DNA of 64,000 nucleotides from Sphingomonas rhizophila (GTDB lineage: Bacteria > Pseudomonadota > Alphaproteobacteria > Sphingomonadales > Sphingomonadaceae). The stretch lies in NCBI RefSeq assembly GCF_014396585.1, contig NZ_CP060717.1, positions 372,001 to 436,000 on the forward strand, given 5' to 3'. Under the pieces are notes generated by a model. The model made no database searches. It was not told where the DNA came from and saw only the letters and a list, made by a program, of their open reading frames with translations. Positions 22,905 to 32,445 of the stretch are shown one piece after another. The translations under genes and the position numbers were made by a program. Every line of letters starts with the position of its first letter. Positions within the stretch are counted from its first letter, which is position 1.

Positions 22905-23798
22905 ATGATGCTGGAATTGAACGATCTTCGCCATGTCTACGGCGACGGGACAGTGGCGCTGGATGGGGTCAGCCTGTCCATTCCCGTCGGCATGTTCGGG
23001 CTTTTGGGCCCCAATGGCGCGGGCAAGTCCAGCCTGATGCGGACGATCGCCACGCTCCAGACACCGACCAGCGGATCGATCCGCTTCGACGGCATCGACC
23101 TGCTCGCCGATCCGGCGCGATTGCGGCAGGTGCTCGGCTACCTGCCGCAGGATTTCGGGGTCTATCCGCGGGTCACCGCCTACGACCTGCTCGACCATAT
23201 GGCGGTGCTGAAGGGCATAACGGTCAAGGCCGACCGGCGTCAAACGGTCGAAACGCTGCTCGACCGCGTCAACCTTTGGGACGTTCGCAAGCGCGCGGTG
23301 GCCGGATTTTCCGGAGGGATGCGCCAGCGGTTCGGCATCGCCCAGGCGCTGATCGGCAGCCCGCGGCTGATCATCGTCGACGAGCCGACCGCCGGCCTGG
23401 ACCCCGAAGAGCGCAATCGCTTCCACGGCCTGCTGGCGGAAATCGGCGAGAATGTCGTCGTCATTCTCTCCACTCACATCGTCGAGGACGTCGCCGACCT
23501 GTGTCCGCGCATGGCCGTGCTCGCGGCGGGCAGGATCCTGCTCGACGGCGCGCCGCAGGAATTGATCGGGGCGATGCGCGGGCAAGTCTGGCGGAAGGTC
23601 GTCGCCCGGCGTGATGTCGATGACTACCGCGCCCGCCTGCCGGTGATCTCGACCCGGCTGCGCGGCGGCGAGACGGTCGTTCATGTCCTGTCCGACGAGT
23701 CGCCGGGAACGGGCTTCGAGCAGGTGGCAGGCGACCTGGAGGACGTTTATTTCGCGGCGCTGTCCCGCTCGGCGCAGGCCGCGAAGGCCGCGGCCTGA
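22905..23798 (+). CDS. ABC transporter ATP-binding protein partnering the permease/peptidase fusion
   Basis: A 297-residue ABC ATPase. Walker A is 'GLLGPNGAGKSSLMRTIATL', the signature 'AVAGFSGGMRQRFGIAQAL', Walker B 'RLIIVDEPTAGLDPEERNRF' and the switch histidine is in 'ILSTHIVEDVADL'. The last 80 residues form a C-terminal extension typical of ABC-2-type exporter ATPases. A strong purine-rich Shine-Dalgarno (GAGGGGGAG) precedes the ATG pair at 22905/22908. The stop overlaps the permease/peptidase start by one base (TGATG), so the two proteins are made together and almost certainly form one complex. Confidence 0.93.
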   Translation: MMLELNDLRHVYGDGTVALDGVSLSIPVGMFGLLGPNGAGKSSLMRTIATLQTPTSGSIRFDGIDLLADPARLRQVLGYLPQDFGVYPRVTAYDLLDHMAVLKGITVKADRRQTVETLLDRVNLWDVRKRAVAGFSGGMRQRFGIAQALIGSPRLIIVDEPTAGLDPEERNRFHGLLAEIGENVVVILSTHIVEDVADLCPRMAVLAAGRILLDGAPQELIGAMRGQVWRKVVARRDVDDYRARLPVISTRLRGGETVVHVLSDESPGTGFEQVAGDLEDVYFAALSRSAQAAKAAA

Positions 23799-26700
23799 TG
23801 CTGCGCCCGGTCGCGGCGTTCGAAGTCCGCTATCTCGTCCGAAACCCGCTGTTCCTCGCGACGTTCGCGGCCTTCTTCCTTGCCTCGTTCTTCGACATGG
23901 CGATCTTCAAGCTGGTCCAGGAAGCCGGCGGGACGGTGCTGTTCAACAGTCCCAACGCGATCATCAAGACTCACCTCATTGCATCGCTGCTCTACTTGTT
24001 CGTCGGTGCGGCCTTCATTTCCAATGCCCTGCTGCGCGACCGGCAGACGGGGTACGCGCCGATCCTGCTGACAACTCGGGTCAGCAAGGCGGACGTCCTC
24101 CTCGGACGGCTGGCCGGCGCCATCGTCGCCGGCGCGGCAGTGCTGGCCGCCGTCAGCCTCGGCACGTGGCTGGGGACGCTGATGCCGTTCGCCGACCAGG
24201 CCATGCTCGGCCCCAACCGCCTTTCGGGCTGGGCCTTCGGTTACCTGTTCTTCGCGTTTCCCAATGCGATCATCATCTCGGCGATCCTGTTCGCACTGAC
24301 CGGCGCGACCCGGTCGACCGCCGGCACCTTCATTGGTGTCGTGCTGCTGCTCGTCTTTTACCTCGTCGGCCAGCGGCTGATGGAAAACGCGCCGGACCTG
24401 ATCAGCCTGCGCGTCCTCGCCGACCCATTCGGGATGAGCGGCTACATGGCCGGCGCGCGCTATCTTACCGCGCCCGAACTCAACGCAGGGATCGTGCCGG
24501 TAACGCCGTTGATGATCGGCAGTCGCCTGCTGTGGCTGGCGATTGCCGCGGTGCTCATCACGATGACGGTGCGCATGCACCGGATGGCCGAGCCGAACGT
24601 CTCGGCGCGTCGCCTGCGCAAGCTGGCCCGCGCGAGCCAAGCGCCGTCGACACGTCCTGACCGCGTCGCCGAGGCCGTCCTGCCGTCGGCAACATTCGAC
24701 CGCCGCACCGCCCGCCGCCAGTTCGCCGCCCGGGTCCGGATGGACGCACGTCACGTGCTGAAGAGCCCGGTGTTCGTGGTCCTGCTGCTGATCGCCTTTG
24801 CCTTCGCGATTCCCGGCCTGCTCAGCGCATCGACGTTCGCCGGAACGCCGCTTTATCCACTGACCTCGATCCTCGTTCCGATCCTCAACGCCAGCTTCCG
24901 CACCTTCCTGGTCATCGTCGCCGCCTATTTCGCCGGTGAATTGGTGTGGCGCGACCGGGAACGGCACATCGACCAGTTGATCGACGCCGCACCGGTCCCG
25001 TCGTGGAGCCTGATGCTCCCGAAGTTCCTCGGCCTCGCGCTAGTGCTGTTGTCGACCCTGGCCGTGACCGTGCTGGTCGCGATGCTCGTCCAGTTCGCCA
25101 GCGGCGCCGTGCCGATCCGGCCGGGTGAGTATCTCCGCTGGTACGTCCTTCCGACCGGCGCCGACCTGCTGCTCGTCGCGGCGCTGGCAATCTTCGTCCA
25201 GGCGCTCAGCCCCGGCAAATATGCCGGCTGGGGCGTCATGGCGGTCTATGTCGTCCTCCTGTTCGTCGGACCGGCGATCGGCCTGGCGCACCCGCTCGCT
25301 TTCTACGGCCAGGTGCCGGGCGTCCCGCTGGCCGACATGACCGGAAGCGGATCGTTCGGCGCGGCGGCGTGGTGGGTGCGGCTGTTCTGGGCCGCGATCG
25401 CCGGGCTGATGCTGGTGGCGGCGCAACTGCTGTGGCCGCGTGGCATCGCCGGCGGAATGAGGACAAAGCTGCGTCTACTGCCGCGACGCTGGACGGGGCC
25501 GGCGCGCGCAATGACCTTGTCGTTGCTCGGGATGGCCGGCCTGTCTGGCGCCTGGATTTTCTACAACGGCCACATTCTCAACCGCTACGAAACCACCGCG
25601 CAGTCGGAAGATTATCTCGCCGATTATGAGCGCCGCTACCTGCGCTATGCATCACGGCCGCAGCCGGTGGTGACCCACCTTGCCCTGTCGGTCGACCTGT
25701 TTCCCGACCAGCCTCGCGCGGACGTTGGCGGCACCCTTCGCTTCGAGAACAAGAGCGGGCAGCCGATCCGCGACTTGCATGTGCGCGTCGCCAACGCCGG
25801 CCTCGAATTGCTCGCCGCCGATGTCGCGGGTGCGCGGCTGGTCCATGACGACCGCCGGTTCGGTTACCGCATCTTCCGCTTCGACCGGCCGATGCTTCCG
25901 GACGCGACCGGCACGCTCACCTTCCGCGGCCGGCGAGGGCGGGCCGGTTTCGTGCTGTCCGGGCAGGAACGTGCGCTGGTCGAGAACGGGACGGTGCTCG
26001 ACGCCTTCGACCTCATCCCGCGGATCGGGATGCATGACAGCGGTCTTCTGACTGACCCGGCCGCGCGGAAGCGCCAGGGACTCGATCCGGCCCGGCCCTT
26101 GCCGGCTCTGGAAAGCCGCCGGGCGGTCGACACGCTGATGTCCGACAATGGCTGGATCACCGCCGACCTGACGGTGTCGACCGCGGCGGACCAGACGCCG
26201 GTCGCGCCGGGGCGGCGCGTTTGGGATCGGAAAGCGCATGGCCGGCGGGTCGCGCGCTTCGTCTCTGACGTCCCGACATTCAACGACGTCTCGTTCCATT
26301 CCGGCCGCTTTGCGCTCGCGTCACTGATGCATGGCGGGGTGAAATTCGCGGTCTATCACCATCCCGAGCATCGCTGGAACGTCCGGCGGATGCTGGACGC
26401 GATGACAAGGTCGGTCGACTATTACCGTTCGGCGTTCGGGCCCTATCAGTTCGACCGGCTGCAGATCGTCGAAAATCCCTATGGCGAGGGCGCACACGCC
26501 TATCCGCACACGCTCTCGATGGGCGAAGCCGGCGGTTTCGCGATGGACCTGCGCGATCCCAGCCAGCTCGACATAGCGACGATGCTGGTCGCGCACGAAA
26601 CCGCCCATCAATGGTGGGGACACCAGCTGCGCGGCACGCGGATGGAAGGGACCGCCCTGCTGATCGAAACGCTTGCCCAATATTCGGCGCTGATGGTGCT

Positions 26701-27370
26701 CGAGAAGACCAAGGGCCCGGACCAGGTGCAACGCTTCCTCCGCTTCCAGCGCGACCGCTACCTCGCCGGTCGCCGGGCGCAGGTCGGCGCCGAACCGCCG
26801 CTGGTCCGCGTCGCGCCGGGAGATAATCACATCACCTACGGCAAGGGTGCGCTGGCAATGTATTTGCTTCGCCAGCAGATGGGCGAGGCGGTGGTCAATC
26901 GCGCGCTTCGCGGGCTTCTGGCGCGCCATCGCTTTTCGGTCCCGCCCTATCCGCGATCCCTCGACCTTGTCGCGGCGCTGAGGGCGGAAGCGCAATTGCC
27001 GCAGCAACAAGAGCTGATCACCGACGTGTTCGAACGCGTTACCCTGTACGACTTCAAGATCGACGGCGTTACCTCGGCCCGGCGCCCCGACGGCCAATGG
27101 ACGACTGTCGTCACCGTCAAGGCCGCCAAGGCATTTGTCGGCGGTGACGGGATTGCCCGGACGGCCCCGCTCGACGCGATCGTCCCCATCGCCTTGCTAT
27201 CGATGCATCCTGAAGAAGCGGTCGCGCGCAGCGCCGTTCTGCGCCAGTCGACGCAACGCTTGCGGTCGGGGGAGCAGAAGGTCCGCTTCGTCACGGCGAG
27301 GCGACCGGCCTATGTCGCAGTCGACCCGTCGGCCTTTATGTCGACCGGACGATCGACGACAATCTGTTGA
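23798..27370 (+). CDS. ABC-2 permease fused to a periplasmic M1-type aminopeptidase domain
   Basis: A 1190-residue inner-membrane fusion. Residues 1-260 and about 310-590 are two ABC-2 permease halves with about six hydrophobic helices each (for example 'AIIISAILFALTGATRSTAG' and 'FRTFLVIVAAYFAGELVWRD'). After a last helix ('LLGMAGLSGAWIFYNGHILN') the remaining 600 residues are an M1/gluzincin peptidase: zinc motif 'VAHETAHQWWGHQLRG', with the third ligand probably the Glu in 'LLIETLAQYSALMV'. The active site would face the periplasm. The spacing from HETAH to that Glu is 19, one more than classical M1 enzymes. Substrate unknown. No frameshift in 3.6 kb. Confidence 0.9.
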   Translation: MLRPVAAFEVRYLVRNPLFLATFAAFFLASFFDMAIFKLVQEAGGTVLFNSPNAIIKTHLIASLLYLFVGAAFISNALLRDRQTGYAPILLTTRVSKADVLLGRLAGAIVAGAAVLAAVSLGTWLGTLMPFADQAMLGPNRLSGWAFGYLFFAFPNAIIISAILFALTGATRSTAGTFIGVVLLLVFYLVGQRLMENAPDLISLRVLADPFGMSGYMAGARYLTAPELNAGIVPVTPLMIGSRLLWLAIAAVLITMTVRMHRMAEPNVSARRLRKLARASQAPSTRPDRVAEAVLPSATFDRRTARRQFAARVRMDARHVLKSPVFVVLLLIAFAFAIPGLLSASTFAGTPLYPLTSILVPILNASFRTFLVIVAAYFAGELVWRDRERHIDQLIDAAPVPSWSLMLPKFLGLALVLLSTLAVTVLVAMLVQFASGAVPIRPGEYLRWYVLPTGADLLLVAALAIFVQALSPGKYAGWGVMAVYVVLLFVGPAIGLAHPLAFYGQVPGVPLADMTGSGSFGAAAWWVRLFWAAIAGLMLVAAQLLWPRGIAGGMRTKLRLLPRRWTGPARAMTLSLLGMAGLSGAWIFYNGHILNRYETTAQSEDYLADYERRYLRYASRPQPVVTHLALSVDLFPDQPRADVGGTLRFENKSGQPIRDLHVRVANAGLELLAADVAGARLVHDDRRFGYRIFRFDRPMLPDATGTLTFRGRRGRAGFVLSGQERALVENGTVLDAFDLIPRIGMHDSGLLTDPAARKRQGLDPARPLPALESRRAVDTLMSDNGWITADLTVSTAADQTPVAPGRRVWDRKAHGRRVARFVSDVPTFNDVSFHSGRFALASLMHGGVKFAVYHHPEHRWNVRRMLDAMTRSVDYYRSAFGPYQFDRLQIVENPYGEGAHAYPHTLSMGEAGGFAMDLRDPSQLDIATMLVAHETAHQWWGHQLRGTRMEGTALLIETLAQYSALMVLEKTKGPDQVQRFLRFQRDRYLAGRRAQVGAEPPLVRVAPGDNHITYGKGALAMYLLRQQMGEAVVNRALRGLLARHRFSVPPYPRSLDLVAALRAEAQLPQQQELITDVFERVTLYDFKIDGVTSARRPDGQWTTVVTVKAAKAFVGGDGIARTAPLDAIVPIALLSMHPEEAVARSAVLRQSTQRLRSGEQKVRFVTARRPAYVAVDPSAFMSTGRSTTIC

Positions 27371-27390
27371 AGGTTGCGTCGGACGAATGA

Positions 27391-27465
27391 TGGTGACCCC
27401 TACGGGAATCGAACCCGTGTTTCAGCCGTGAGAGGGCCGCGTCCTAACCGCTAGACGAAGGGGCC
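27391..27465 (-). tRNA. tRNA-Glu (anticodon CTC)
   Basis: On the minus strand the acceptor stem GGCCCCT pairs with AGGGGTC. The anticodon arm is GCC-CTCTCAC-GGC (anticodon CTC), and the T arm contains GGGTTCGATTCCC. The CCA is encoded at 27393-27391. It decodes GAG. Confidence 0.95.
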
Positions 27466-27489
27466 AGCGTGCCGCCTGGCGCGCCGGGG

Positions 27490-27518
27490 CCTATGCGTAT
27501 GTTGGCCAACGGAGTCAA
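27490..27518 (-). promoter_or_regulatory. Promoter of tRNA-Glu
   Basis: On the minus strand TTGACT (27518-27513) and CATAGG (27495-27490) are 17 bases apart, and the predicted start is about 18 bases before the mature tRNA 5' end. It abuts the wecB stop codon at 27519. Confidence 0.6.
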
Positions 27519-28628
27519 TCAGGCGCGGCGCGGCTCCGACCGGTCGCGATATTCGCGATCGAGCCACTGCAGGGCAGCGGCGGCAATGCGTGGCGCGGCC
27601 TGGCCGTCACCGAACGGGAAGCGCTGCTGCGACATGTTGGCGCGCAGTTTCCGGTCACCGGCGATCTCGTCGACCGAGGCAATGATCCGGCGGCTATCCG
27701 TGCCCACCAGGCGCATCGCACCCTGTTCGACACCCTCGGGCCGCTCGGTCTTGTCGCGAAGCACCAGCAGCGGAACGCCGAGGGTCGGCGCTTCTTCCTG
27801 CACCCCGCCGCTGTCGCTGAGGATCAGGTCGCTCCGCAGCATCGCCTCCAGCATCGCCGCGTGAGACAAGGGCGGCAGAAGCCGGATCGAAGCGTTGTGG
27901 CCAAGTTGCTCGAACATGGCCTCGCTGACCCGCGGATTGGGATGAAGCACGACGTCGATGCGGATGCGCGGGCGGCGGGTCAGTTCGACCAGCGCGGCCG
28001 ACACCGCCGCGAACCCGACGCCCCAATTTTCGCGGCGATGGCAGGTGACGAGGATGTTGAACCGTCCCGCCGGCCAGTGGCGCGGGGCTTTGCCCGGAAG
28101 CCCACGGTCTGCAACACCGGCATCGATGCCGGTGTTGCCGGTGATGTGCACCTGGCCCTGACACCGCTCGCTGATCAGGTTGGACGCACTGGTCGATGTG
28201 GGGGCAAACAGCAGGTCGCTGACCCGGTCGATCTCGATCCGGAAATCTTCCTCGGGCCACGGCTGGCGGGAATCGAAGCTGCGAAGGCCCGCTTCGACGT
28301 GCGCCAGGGGAATCCCGCTGGCGACGGCCGCGCGGGCGCCGCCAAGGGCGCTCGACGTGTCGCCCTGAACCATCACCATGTCGGGACCGCGGAACTTCCA
28401 GATCCGCGCCAGGCCGTTGGCAACGCGGTCGACATGTTCGTGAGGGTCGGGAAGGCCGGGCTGCTGCAGTGGCGTGCAGGGAAACGCGTCGAGCCCATGG
28501 GCCGCAGGTTCCAGACCGGGATGCTGGCCCGTGAAATAGAGATGGACGGCGGCGCCGGCGCGGGCGAGCGAATGGGCGACCGGGACGAGCTTGATCGCCT
28601 CCGGCCTGGTCCCGATCACGAGACCCAC
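27519..28628 (-). CDS. wecB: UDP-N-acetylglucosamine 2-epimerase (non-hydrolysing)
   Basis: This enzyme (369 aa from the chosen start) converts UDP-GlcNAc to UDP-ManNAc for surface polysaccharide. Family motifs: 'GLVIGTRPEAIKLVPVA' at the start, 'VMVQGDTSSALGGARAAVAS', 'AHVEAGLRSFDS', 'VTCHRRENWG', and 'LILSDSGGVQEEAPTLGVPL', the active-site/UDP-binding region. No ATG precedes the conserved start; the GTG at 28628 gives the usual length but has no good Shine-Dalgarno. The frame stays open to a TTG at 28718 (30 extra residues). Start codon therefore uncertain. Confidence 0.88.
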   Translation of the reverse strand: MGLVIGTRPEAIKLVPVAHSLARAGAAVHLYFTGQHPGLEPAAHGLDAFPCTPLQQPGLPDPHEHVDRVANGLARIWKFRGPDMVMVQGDTSSALGGARAAVASGIPLAHVEAGLRSFDSRQPWPEEDFRIEIDRVSDLLFAPTSTSASNLISERCQGQVHITGNTGIDAGVADRGLPGKAPRHWPAGRFNILVTCHRRENWGVGFAAVSAALVELTRRPRIRIDVVLHPNPRVSEAMFEQLGHNASIRLLPPLSHAAMLEAMLRSDLILSDSGGVQEEAPTLGVPLLVLRDKTERPEGVEQGAMRLVGTDSRRIIASVDEIAGDRKLRANMSQQRFPFGDGQAAPRIAAAALQWLDREYRDRSEPRRA

Positions 28629-28711
28629 GTTACGCTGAAACAGAAATCCCCCTAGCTCGGCGGACGGACACTGCCGTCTGGCCTCACGCTCGGCAAGGGG
28701 AATCAAAGGCT

Positions 28712-28744
28712 TTGACAACTCGTTTCGTTGGCAGCACCTATTGT
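28712..28744 (+). promoter_or_regulatory. Possible promoter of the phosphodiesterase gene
   Basis: A perfect TTGACA (28712-28717) is followed by weak -10 candidates: ACCTAT (28736-28741, spacing 18) or TATTGT (28739-28744, spacing 21). It lies in the divergent wecB/phosphodiesterase intergenic region. Confidence 0.35.
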
Positions 28745-28761
28745 CGAGGGGAGAGGGTTAC

Positions 28762-29646
28762 TTGGCGAATGCGAGCGCGACGCGCGACCTCATCGTCGCG
28801 CAGATCACCGATCTTCATATCGGTTTCGACCGTGACAACCCTCACGAGATCAATGTTCGCCGCCTCAACATGGTCATCGACGAACTGATGACGATGCAGC
28901 CCAAGCCCGTTGTCCTGGTGGTCAGCGGCGACCTCGTCGAAAACGGCGACGATATCGACGCCTACCAGCATATGCGCGCCCTCGTCGGGCGGTGGGACGG
29001 GCCGGTGCTCTGGGCCATCGGCAATCATGACGACCGTGCCAATTTCCTGGCCATCGTCCATGGCGTCCCGACCGACCAGAACGGCTTCGTCCAGTATGAG
29101 GCCGACCATGAAGGGCTGCGCTTCATCGTCCTCGACACGCTCGATCCCGGCCGCCACGGCGGGATGATGTGCGAGCAGCGGATCGCCTGGCTGGCCGACC
29201 GGCTGGCCGAGCGGACCGAGGATCCGACCGTCATCATCCTCCACCATCCGCCGGTCGACACCGGCATCGACTGGATGAGCGCCCTGTCGTGCGAACAGTG
29301 GGTGCAGCGCCTAAACGCGGTGGTCGAACCGGCCCGGCAGGTGGTCGGCATGATGACCGGCCACGTCCACCGGCCGATCGCCACCAGTTTCGCTGGCAAG
29401 CCCCTGACCGTGTGCGCGTCGACCGCGCCGTGGCTGGCGCTCGACCTTGACCCGATCGACCCGGGCAAGCCGGACGGGCGGGCGTTGATTCTCGGCACCT
29501 CGCCGGCATTCGCGTTGCACTATTGGAATGGCGAGCGGATGCTGACCCATTTCGACGTCGCCGAGCCTCGTCACGTGCTGGCGAGCTTCGATACCACGCT
29601 GCAGCCCATGATCCGCGACTTCATCGCGGAGCGGGGGACGGGCTAG
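28762..29646 (+). CDS. Class III cyclic-nucleotide-type metallophosphoesterase (CpdA-like)
   Basis: A 294-residue calcineurin-like phosphoesterase. The metal-binding motifs are in order: 'AQITDLHIGFD', 'VVSGDLVENGDD', 'WAIGNHDDR', 'ILHHPPVDTG' and 'GMMTGHVHRPI'. This arrangement is that of class III cAMP phosphodiesterases, so it may lower cAMP, but other phosphodiesters are possible. The TTG at 28762 is chosen because GGGGAGAGGG lies 5 bases before it; the TTG at 28741 has none. Convergent with the complex I accessory gene. Confidence 0.88.
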   Translation: MANASATRDLIVAQITDLHIGFDRDNPHEINVRRLNMVIDELMTMQPKPVVLVVSGDLVENGDDIDAYQHMRALVGRWDGPVLWAIGNHDDRANFLAIVHGVPTDQNGFVQYEADHEGLRFIVLDTLDPGRHGGMMCEQRIAWLADRLAERTEDPTVIILHHPPVDTGIDWMSALSCEQWVQRLNAVVEPARQVVGMMTGHVHRPIATSFAGKPLTVCASTAPWLALDLDPIDPGKPDGRALILGTSPAFALHYWNGERMLTHFDVAEPRHVLASFDTTLQPMIRDFIAERGTG

Positions 29647-29649
29647 GCC

Positions 29650-29930
29650 CTAGCGGAAATTGTCCGCGTAGGCCTGGATCTTGAGCGATACCGGCGGCGC
29701 GGGCACCAGGTGGATGTCGAAGCCCTTGCGCGTCGCATAGGCGACCGCCTCGTCCTTGGTCGCGAACTTCAGACGAACCTGCGTGTTGGTGTCGCCGGAG
29801 CCCGCCCAACCGGTCAGGGGTCGGGGCGCAGCGGCTCCTGCCGCTCATATTCCAGCGTCCAGCGTCCATCGCGGGCCTTGCCCGACTGGGTGGTCTTGCG
29901 CTGTTCCTCGATGATCCGTGCGACGGGCAT
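29650..29930 (-). CDS. Complex I accessory subunit, NDUFS4-like ETC protein (frameshifted by one missing base)
   Basis: A small accessory subunit of NADH:ubiquinone oxidoreductase, as found in alphaproteobacteria. The start reads 'MPVARIIEEQRKTTQSGKAR' and 'DGRWTLEYERQEPLRPDP'; the rest is one base out of phase: 'LTGWAGSGDTNTQVRLKFAT', 'DEAVAYATRKGF', ending 'SLKIQAYADNFR'. Restoring one C in the run at 29817-29820 (written G on the plus strand) joins them into 93 residues, a normal length. Without it there is a TGA right after 'RPDP'. Probably a sequencing deletion. Lies 31 bases after hrpB on the same strand. Confidence 0.8.
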
Positions 29931-29961
29931 GGCGCGGCGATGGCTCAACCGTGCAGCGGAA

Positions 29962-32412
29962 TCAAGAGGAGGCGCGCTTGGTGCGCAGCGTCGGTGGCGC
30001 GGACGCGGGATCATCGGGCCAGGGATGGCGTGGATATCGGCCGCGCATTTCCTTGGCAACGTCGCGCCACGACCCGGCCCAGAAGGCGGGCAGGTCCTTG
30101 GTGGTCTGGATCGGGCGGTGGGCCGGGCTGGTGATGGCGATGGTCAGGGGGGCGCGGCCGCCGCCGACCGTCGGGTGGTCGCGAAGGCCGAACAGGGCCT
30201 GGGCGCGGACCTCGACGATCGGCCCGCCGGTCGCAGCGTAATCGATCGGATGACTGGAATCGGCGGGCGTTCGGAAGTGGGTCGGGGCCAGGCGATCGAT
30301 GAGCCGTCCCGCCTCGTAGCCGAGCAGTCCGTCAAGCGCCGACCGATGCTCGCCGGGCGTGATGGCGTCAAAGCGGCGTTTGCCGGCGATCAACGGCGGA
30401 AGCCATTCGTCCAGCCGATCGAGCAGGCCGGCGTCCGACAGGTCAGGAATGCTGTCGTCGAAGCGGCGGGCGAAAGCGGCGCGGTCACGAAGGGCGGAAG
30501 CGCTGTCGGTCCAGGGCAGTAGCCCGAGTCCGTGACGGCGCACGGCATCGACCATGCCCTGTTCGATCGCTGCCTGGTCCGGCCTGGGGTCGGGCGCGGA
30601 TGACAACCGGATTGAACCCAGGCGTCGTCCACGGGTCGCCGACATCGCCGAGGTGGCGGGGTCGAAGCGGACCTCGCTGAATGCTTCGATCTCGTCGCCG
30701 AACAGCGTTTCAATGTCGCTCCAGTCGATCGTCGCGGCGGAGACGATGCGTGCGCCCGAGGCCGCGCCTGCCACTTCGGCGACGGCCAGCCATTCGCTGC
30801 TCGCCAGCGGACTGGCCGGATCGAGACGGAAACCGCGCCCGCCGACCGACTGCCAATGCTCGCCGCTGGAATCGCGGCGCCGGGCGAGCCGGTCCGGGAA
30901 GGCGAGGGCGACGGCTTGGGCCAGCGCGTGGGCAGCGCACTTATCGCCGCCACCTGCCCGTCGCGCCCAGCCGTCGGCCATGCGGCGGGCAGCAACGGCG
31001 CGCGGTCCGCGATCGCCCGACCAGCGGCGCCGACGAAGTTCCAGGTCAGCGTCATTCCCGCCAAGTCCGCGCTCGCCGAGCAGAGCGGCGACGTCGGCGG
31101 CGGCCGACGCGAAGCCGCGGTCGCCCGCTTCGACCATCATATGGGCAAGACGCGGCTCGAGCGGCCATGAGGCGATCTCCCGCCCGTGCGCCGTCAATCG
31201 ACCGGCCCCGTCCAGGGCGCCCAACCGCGTCAGGCGCGCGCGGGCCTCGTCGAGGGCGGCAAGGGGTGGGGAATCGATGAAGGGCAGGCGTCGCGGATCC
31301 GCCTCGCCCCACAACAGCGAGGTTAACAACAGGCTCGAAAGGTCGGCCTCGAGGATTTCCGGCGGGTCATGGGCGGGCAAGGATGCGGTGGCTGCCTCTT
31401 CCCACAGCCGGATGGCGATGCCCGGACCCTGACGCGCCGCGCGGCCGGCGCGCTGGGTGACGGCCGCGCGGCTGGCGCGTTCGGTGACCAGCCGGGTCAG
31501 GCCTGCGTCACGGTCGTAGCGCGGACGGCGGGCGAGGCCGCTGTCGATCACGATCCGGACGCCGTCGACGGTAACACTGGTCTCGGCAATGGCGCTGGCG
31601 AGGACAAGCTTGCGTGTTCCGGGCGCGGCGGGTGCAAGGGCCGCTCGCTGTGCGGCGGGTTCGATGCCGCCGTGGAGGCGATGAAGGACGACGTCGGCCG
31701 GGAGATCGCCGAGCGCATCGGCGGTGCGCTCGATCTCGGCAACGCCGGGCAGGAAGGCGAGCAGCGAGCCGGGGTGGGCCAAGAGTGCCCGACGGATCGA
31801 AGCCGCGATCTGCGGTTCGATCCGTTGACCCGCGTCCCGGCCTTCGTGAATCAGGGTCAACGGATAGGCCTTGCCCTCGCTTTCGATGCGCGGGGCGTCG
31901 CCCAGCAGCGCCGCGAAGCGTTCGGCATCGAGCGTCGCCGACATCGCGACGATGCGAAGGTCCGGACGCAGGCCAGCCGCGGCGTCGAGCGCCAGCGCCA
32001 GGCCGAGGTCATTGTCGAGGCCGCGTTCATGAACTTCGTCGAACAGCACCGCCGCCACCCCGGCGAGTTCAGGGTCGGCCTGGACCCGGGCGAGAAAGAC
32101 ACCGTGGGTCATGACGACAATCCGTGTCGCCTTGCCGGTCTTGCGCTCCAGGCGGGTCAGCAGGCCGATGGTCGCGCCCGTTTCCTCGCCGCGCTCGCGC
32201 GCCATGAAGTCGGCGGCAGCGCGAGCGGCGAGGCGACGCGGAACCAGCAGCAGGATTTCACCGTCACACCAGGGCTCGCCCAGCAAGGCCGGCGCGATCC
32301 GGGTCGTCTTGCCGGCGCCGGGCGGTGCGACCAGCAGCGCGCGTGTGCCGTCGCGAAGCGCGGCGCACAAAGCCGGCAGGACGGAGTCGACGGGTAAGGC
32401 GGCGGTCGGCAT
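29962..32412 (-). CDS. hrpB: ATP-dependent helicase HrpB
   Basis: A DEAH/RHA-type helicase (816 aa) of the HrpB family. Motif I is 'VAPPGAGKTTRIAPALLG', motif II 'LFDEVHERGLDNDLG' (DEVH), motif III 'MSATLDAERFAALL', motif VI 'AVTQRAGRAARQGPGIAIR'. The helicase-associated and HrpB C-terminal domains follow, ending 'FWAGSWRDVAKEMRGRYPRH', a conserved HrpB tail. The cellular substrate is unclear in most bacteria. Complete and unbroken; follows the FeeM-like gene by 33 bases on the same strand. Confidence 0.95.
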   Translation of the reverse strand: MPTAALPVDSVLPALCAALRDGTRALLVAPPGAGKTTRIAPALLGEPWCDGEILLLVPRRLAARAAADFMARERGEETGATIGLLTRLERKTGKATRIVVMTHGVFLARVQADPELAGVAAVLFDEVHERGLDNDLGLALALDAAAGLRPDLRIVAMSATLDAERFAALLGDAPRIESEGKAYPLTLIHEGRDAGQRIEPQIAASIRRALLAHPGSLLAFLPGVAEIERTADALGDLPADVVLHRLHGGIEPAAQRAALAPAAPGTRKLVLASAIAETSVTVDGVRIVIDSGLARRPRYDRDAGLTRLVTERASRAAVTQRAGRAARQGPGIAIRLWEEAATASLPAHDPPEILEADLSSLLLTSLLWGEADPRRLPFIDSPPLAALDEARARLTRLGALDGAGRLTAHGREIASWPLEPRLAHMMVEAGDRGFASAAADVAALLGERGLGGNDADLELRRRRWSGDRGPRAVAARRMADGWARRAGGGDKCAAHALAQAVALAFPDRLARRRDSSGEHWQSVGGRGFRLDPASPLASSEWLAVAEVAGAASGARIVSAATIDWSDIETLFGDEIEAFSEVRFDPATSAMSATRGRRLGSIRLSSAPDPRPDQAAIEQGMVDAVRRHGLGLLPWTDSASALRDRAAFARRFDDSIPDLSDAGLLDRLDEWLPPLIAGKRRFDAITPGEHRSALDGLLGYEAGRLIDRLAPTHFRTPADSSHPIDYAATGGPIVEVRAQALFGLRDHPTVGGGRAPLTIAITSPAHRPIQTTKDLPAFWAGSWRDVAKEMRGRYPRHPWPDDPASAPPTLRTKRASS

Positions 32413-32445
32413 CGTCCGCCCGATGGCAGGCGGCGGCGGCGCTGG

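Noticed and set aside
23747..24967. Long open frame (406 aa) on the minus strand
   Set aside because: Antisense to the permease/peptidase fusion; composition (His/Gln/Arg/Asp-rich) is typical of shadow frames in GC-rich DNA and no family match is seen.
28629..28718. 30-residue N-terminal extension of WecB
   Set aside because: No family similarity, TTG start without Shine-Dalgarno, and lies in the divergent promoter region.
31369..32397. 342-residue plus-strand frame
   Set aside because: Antisense shadow of hrpB.
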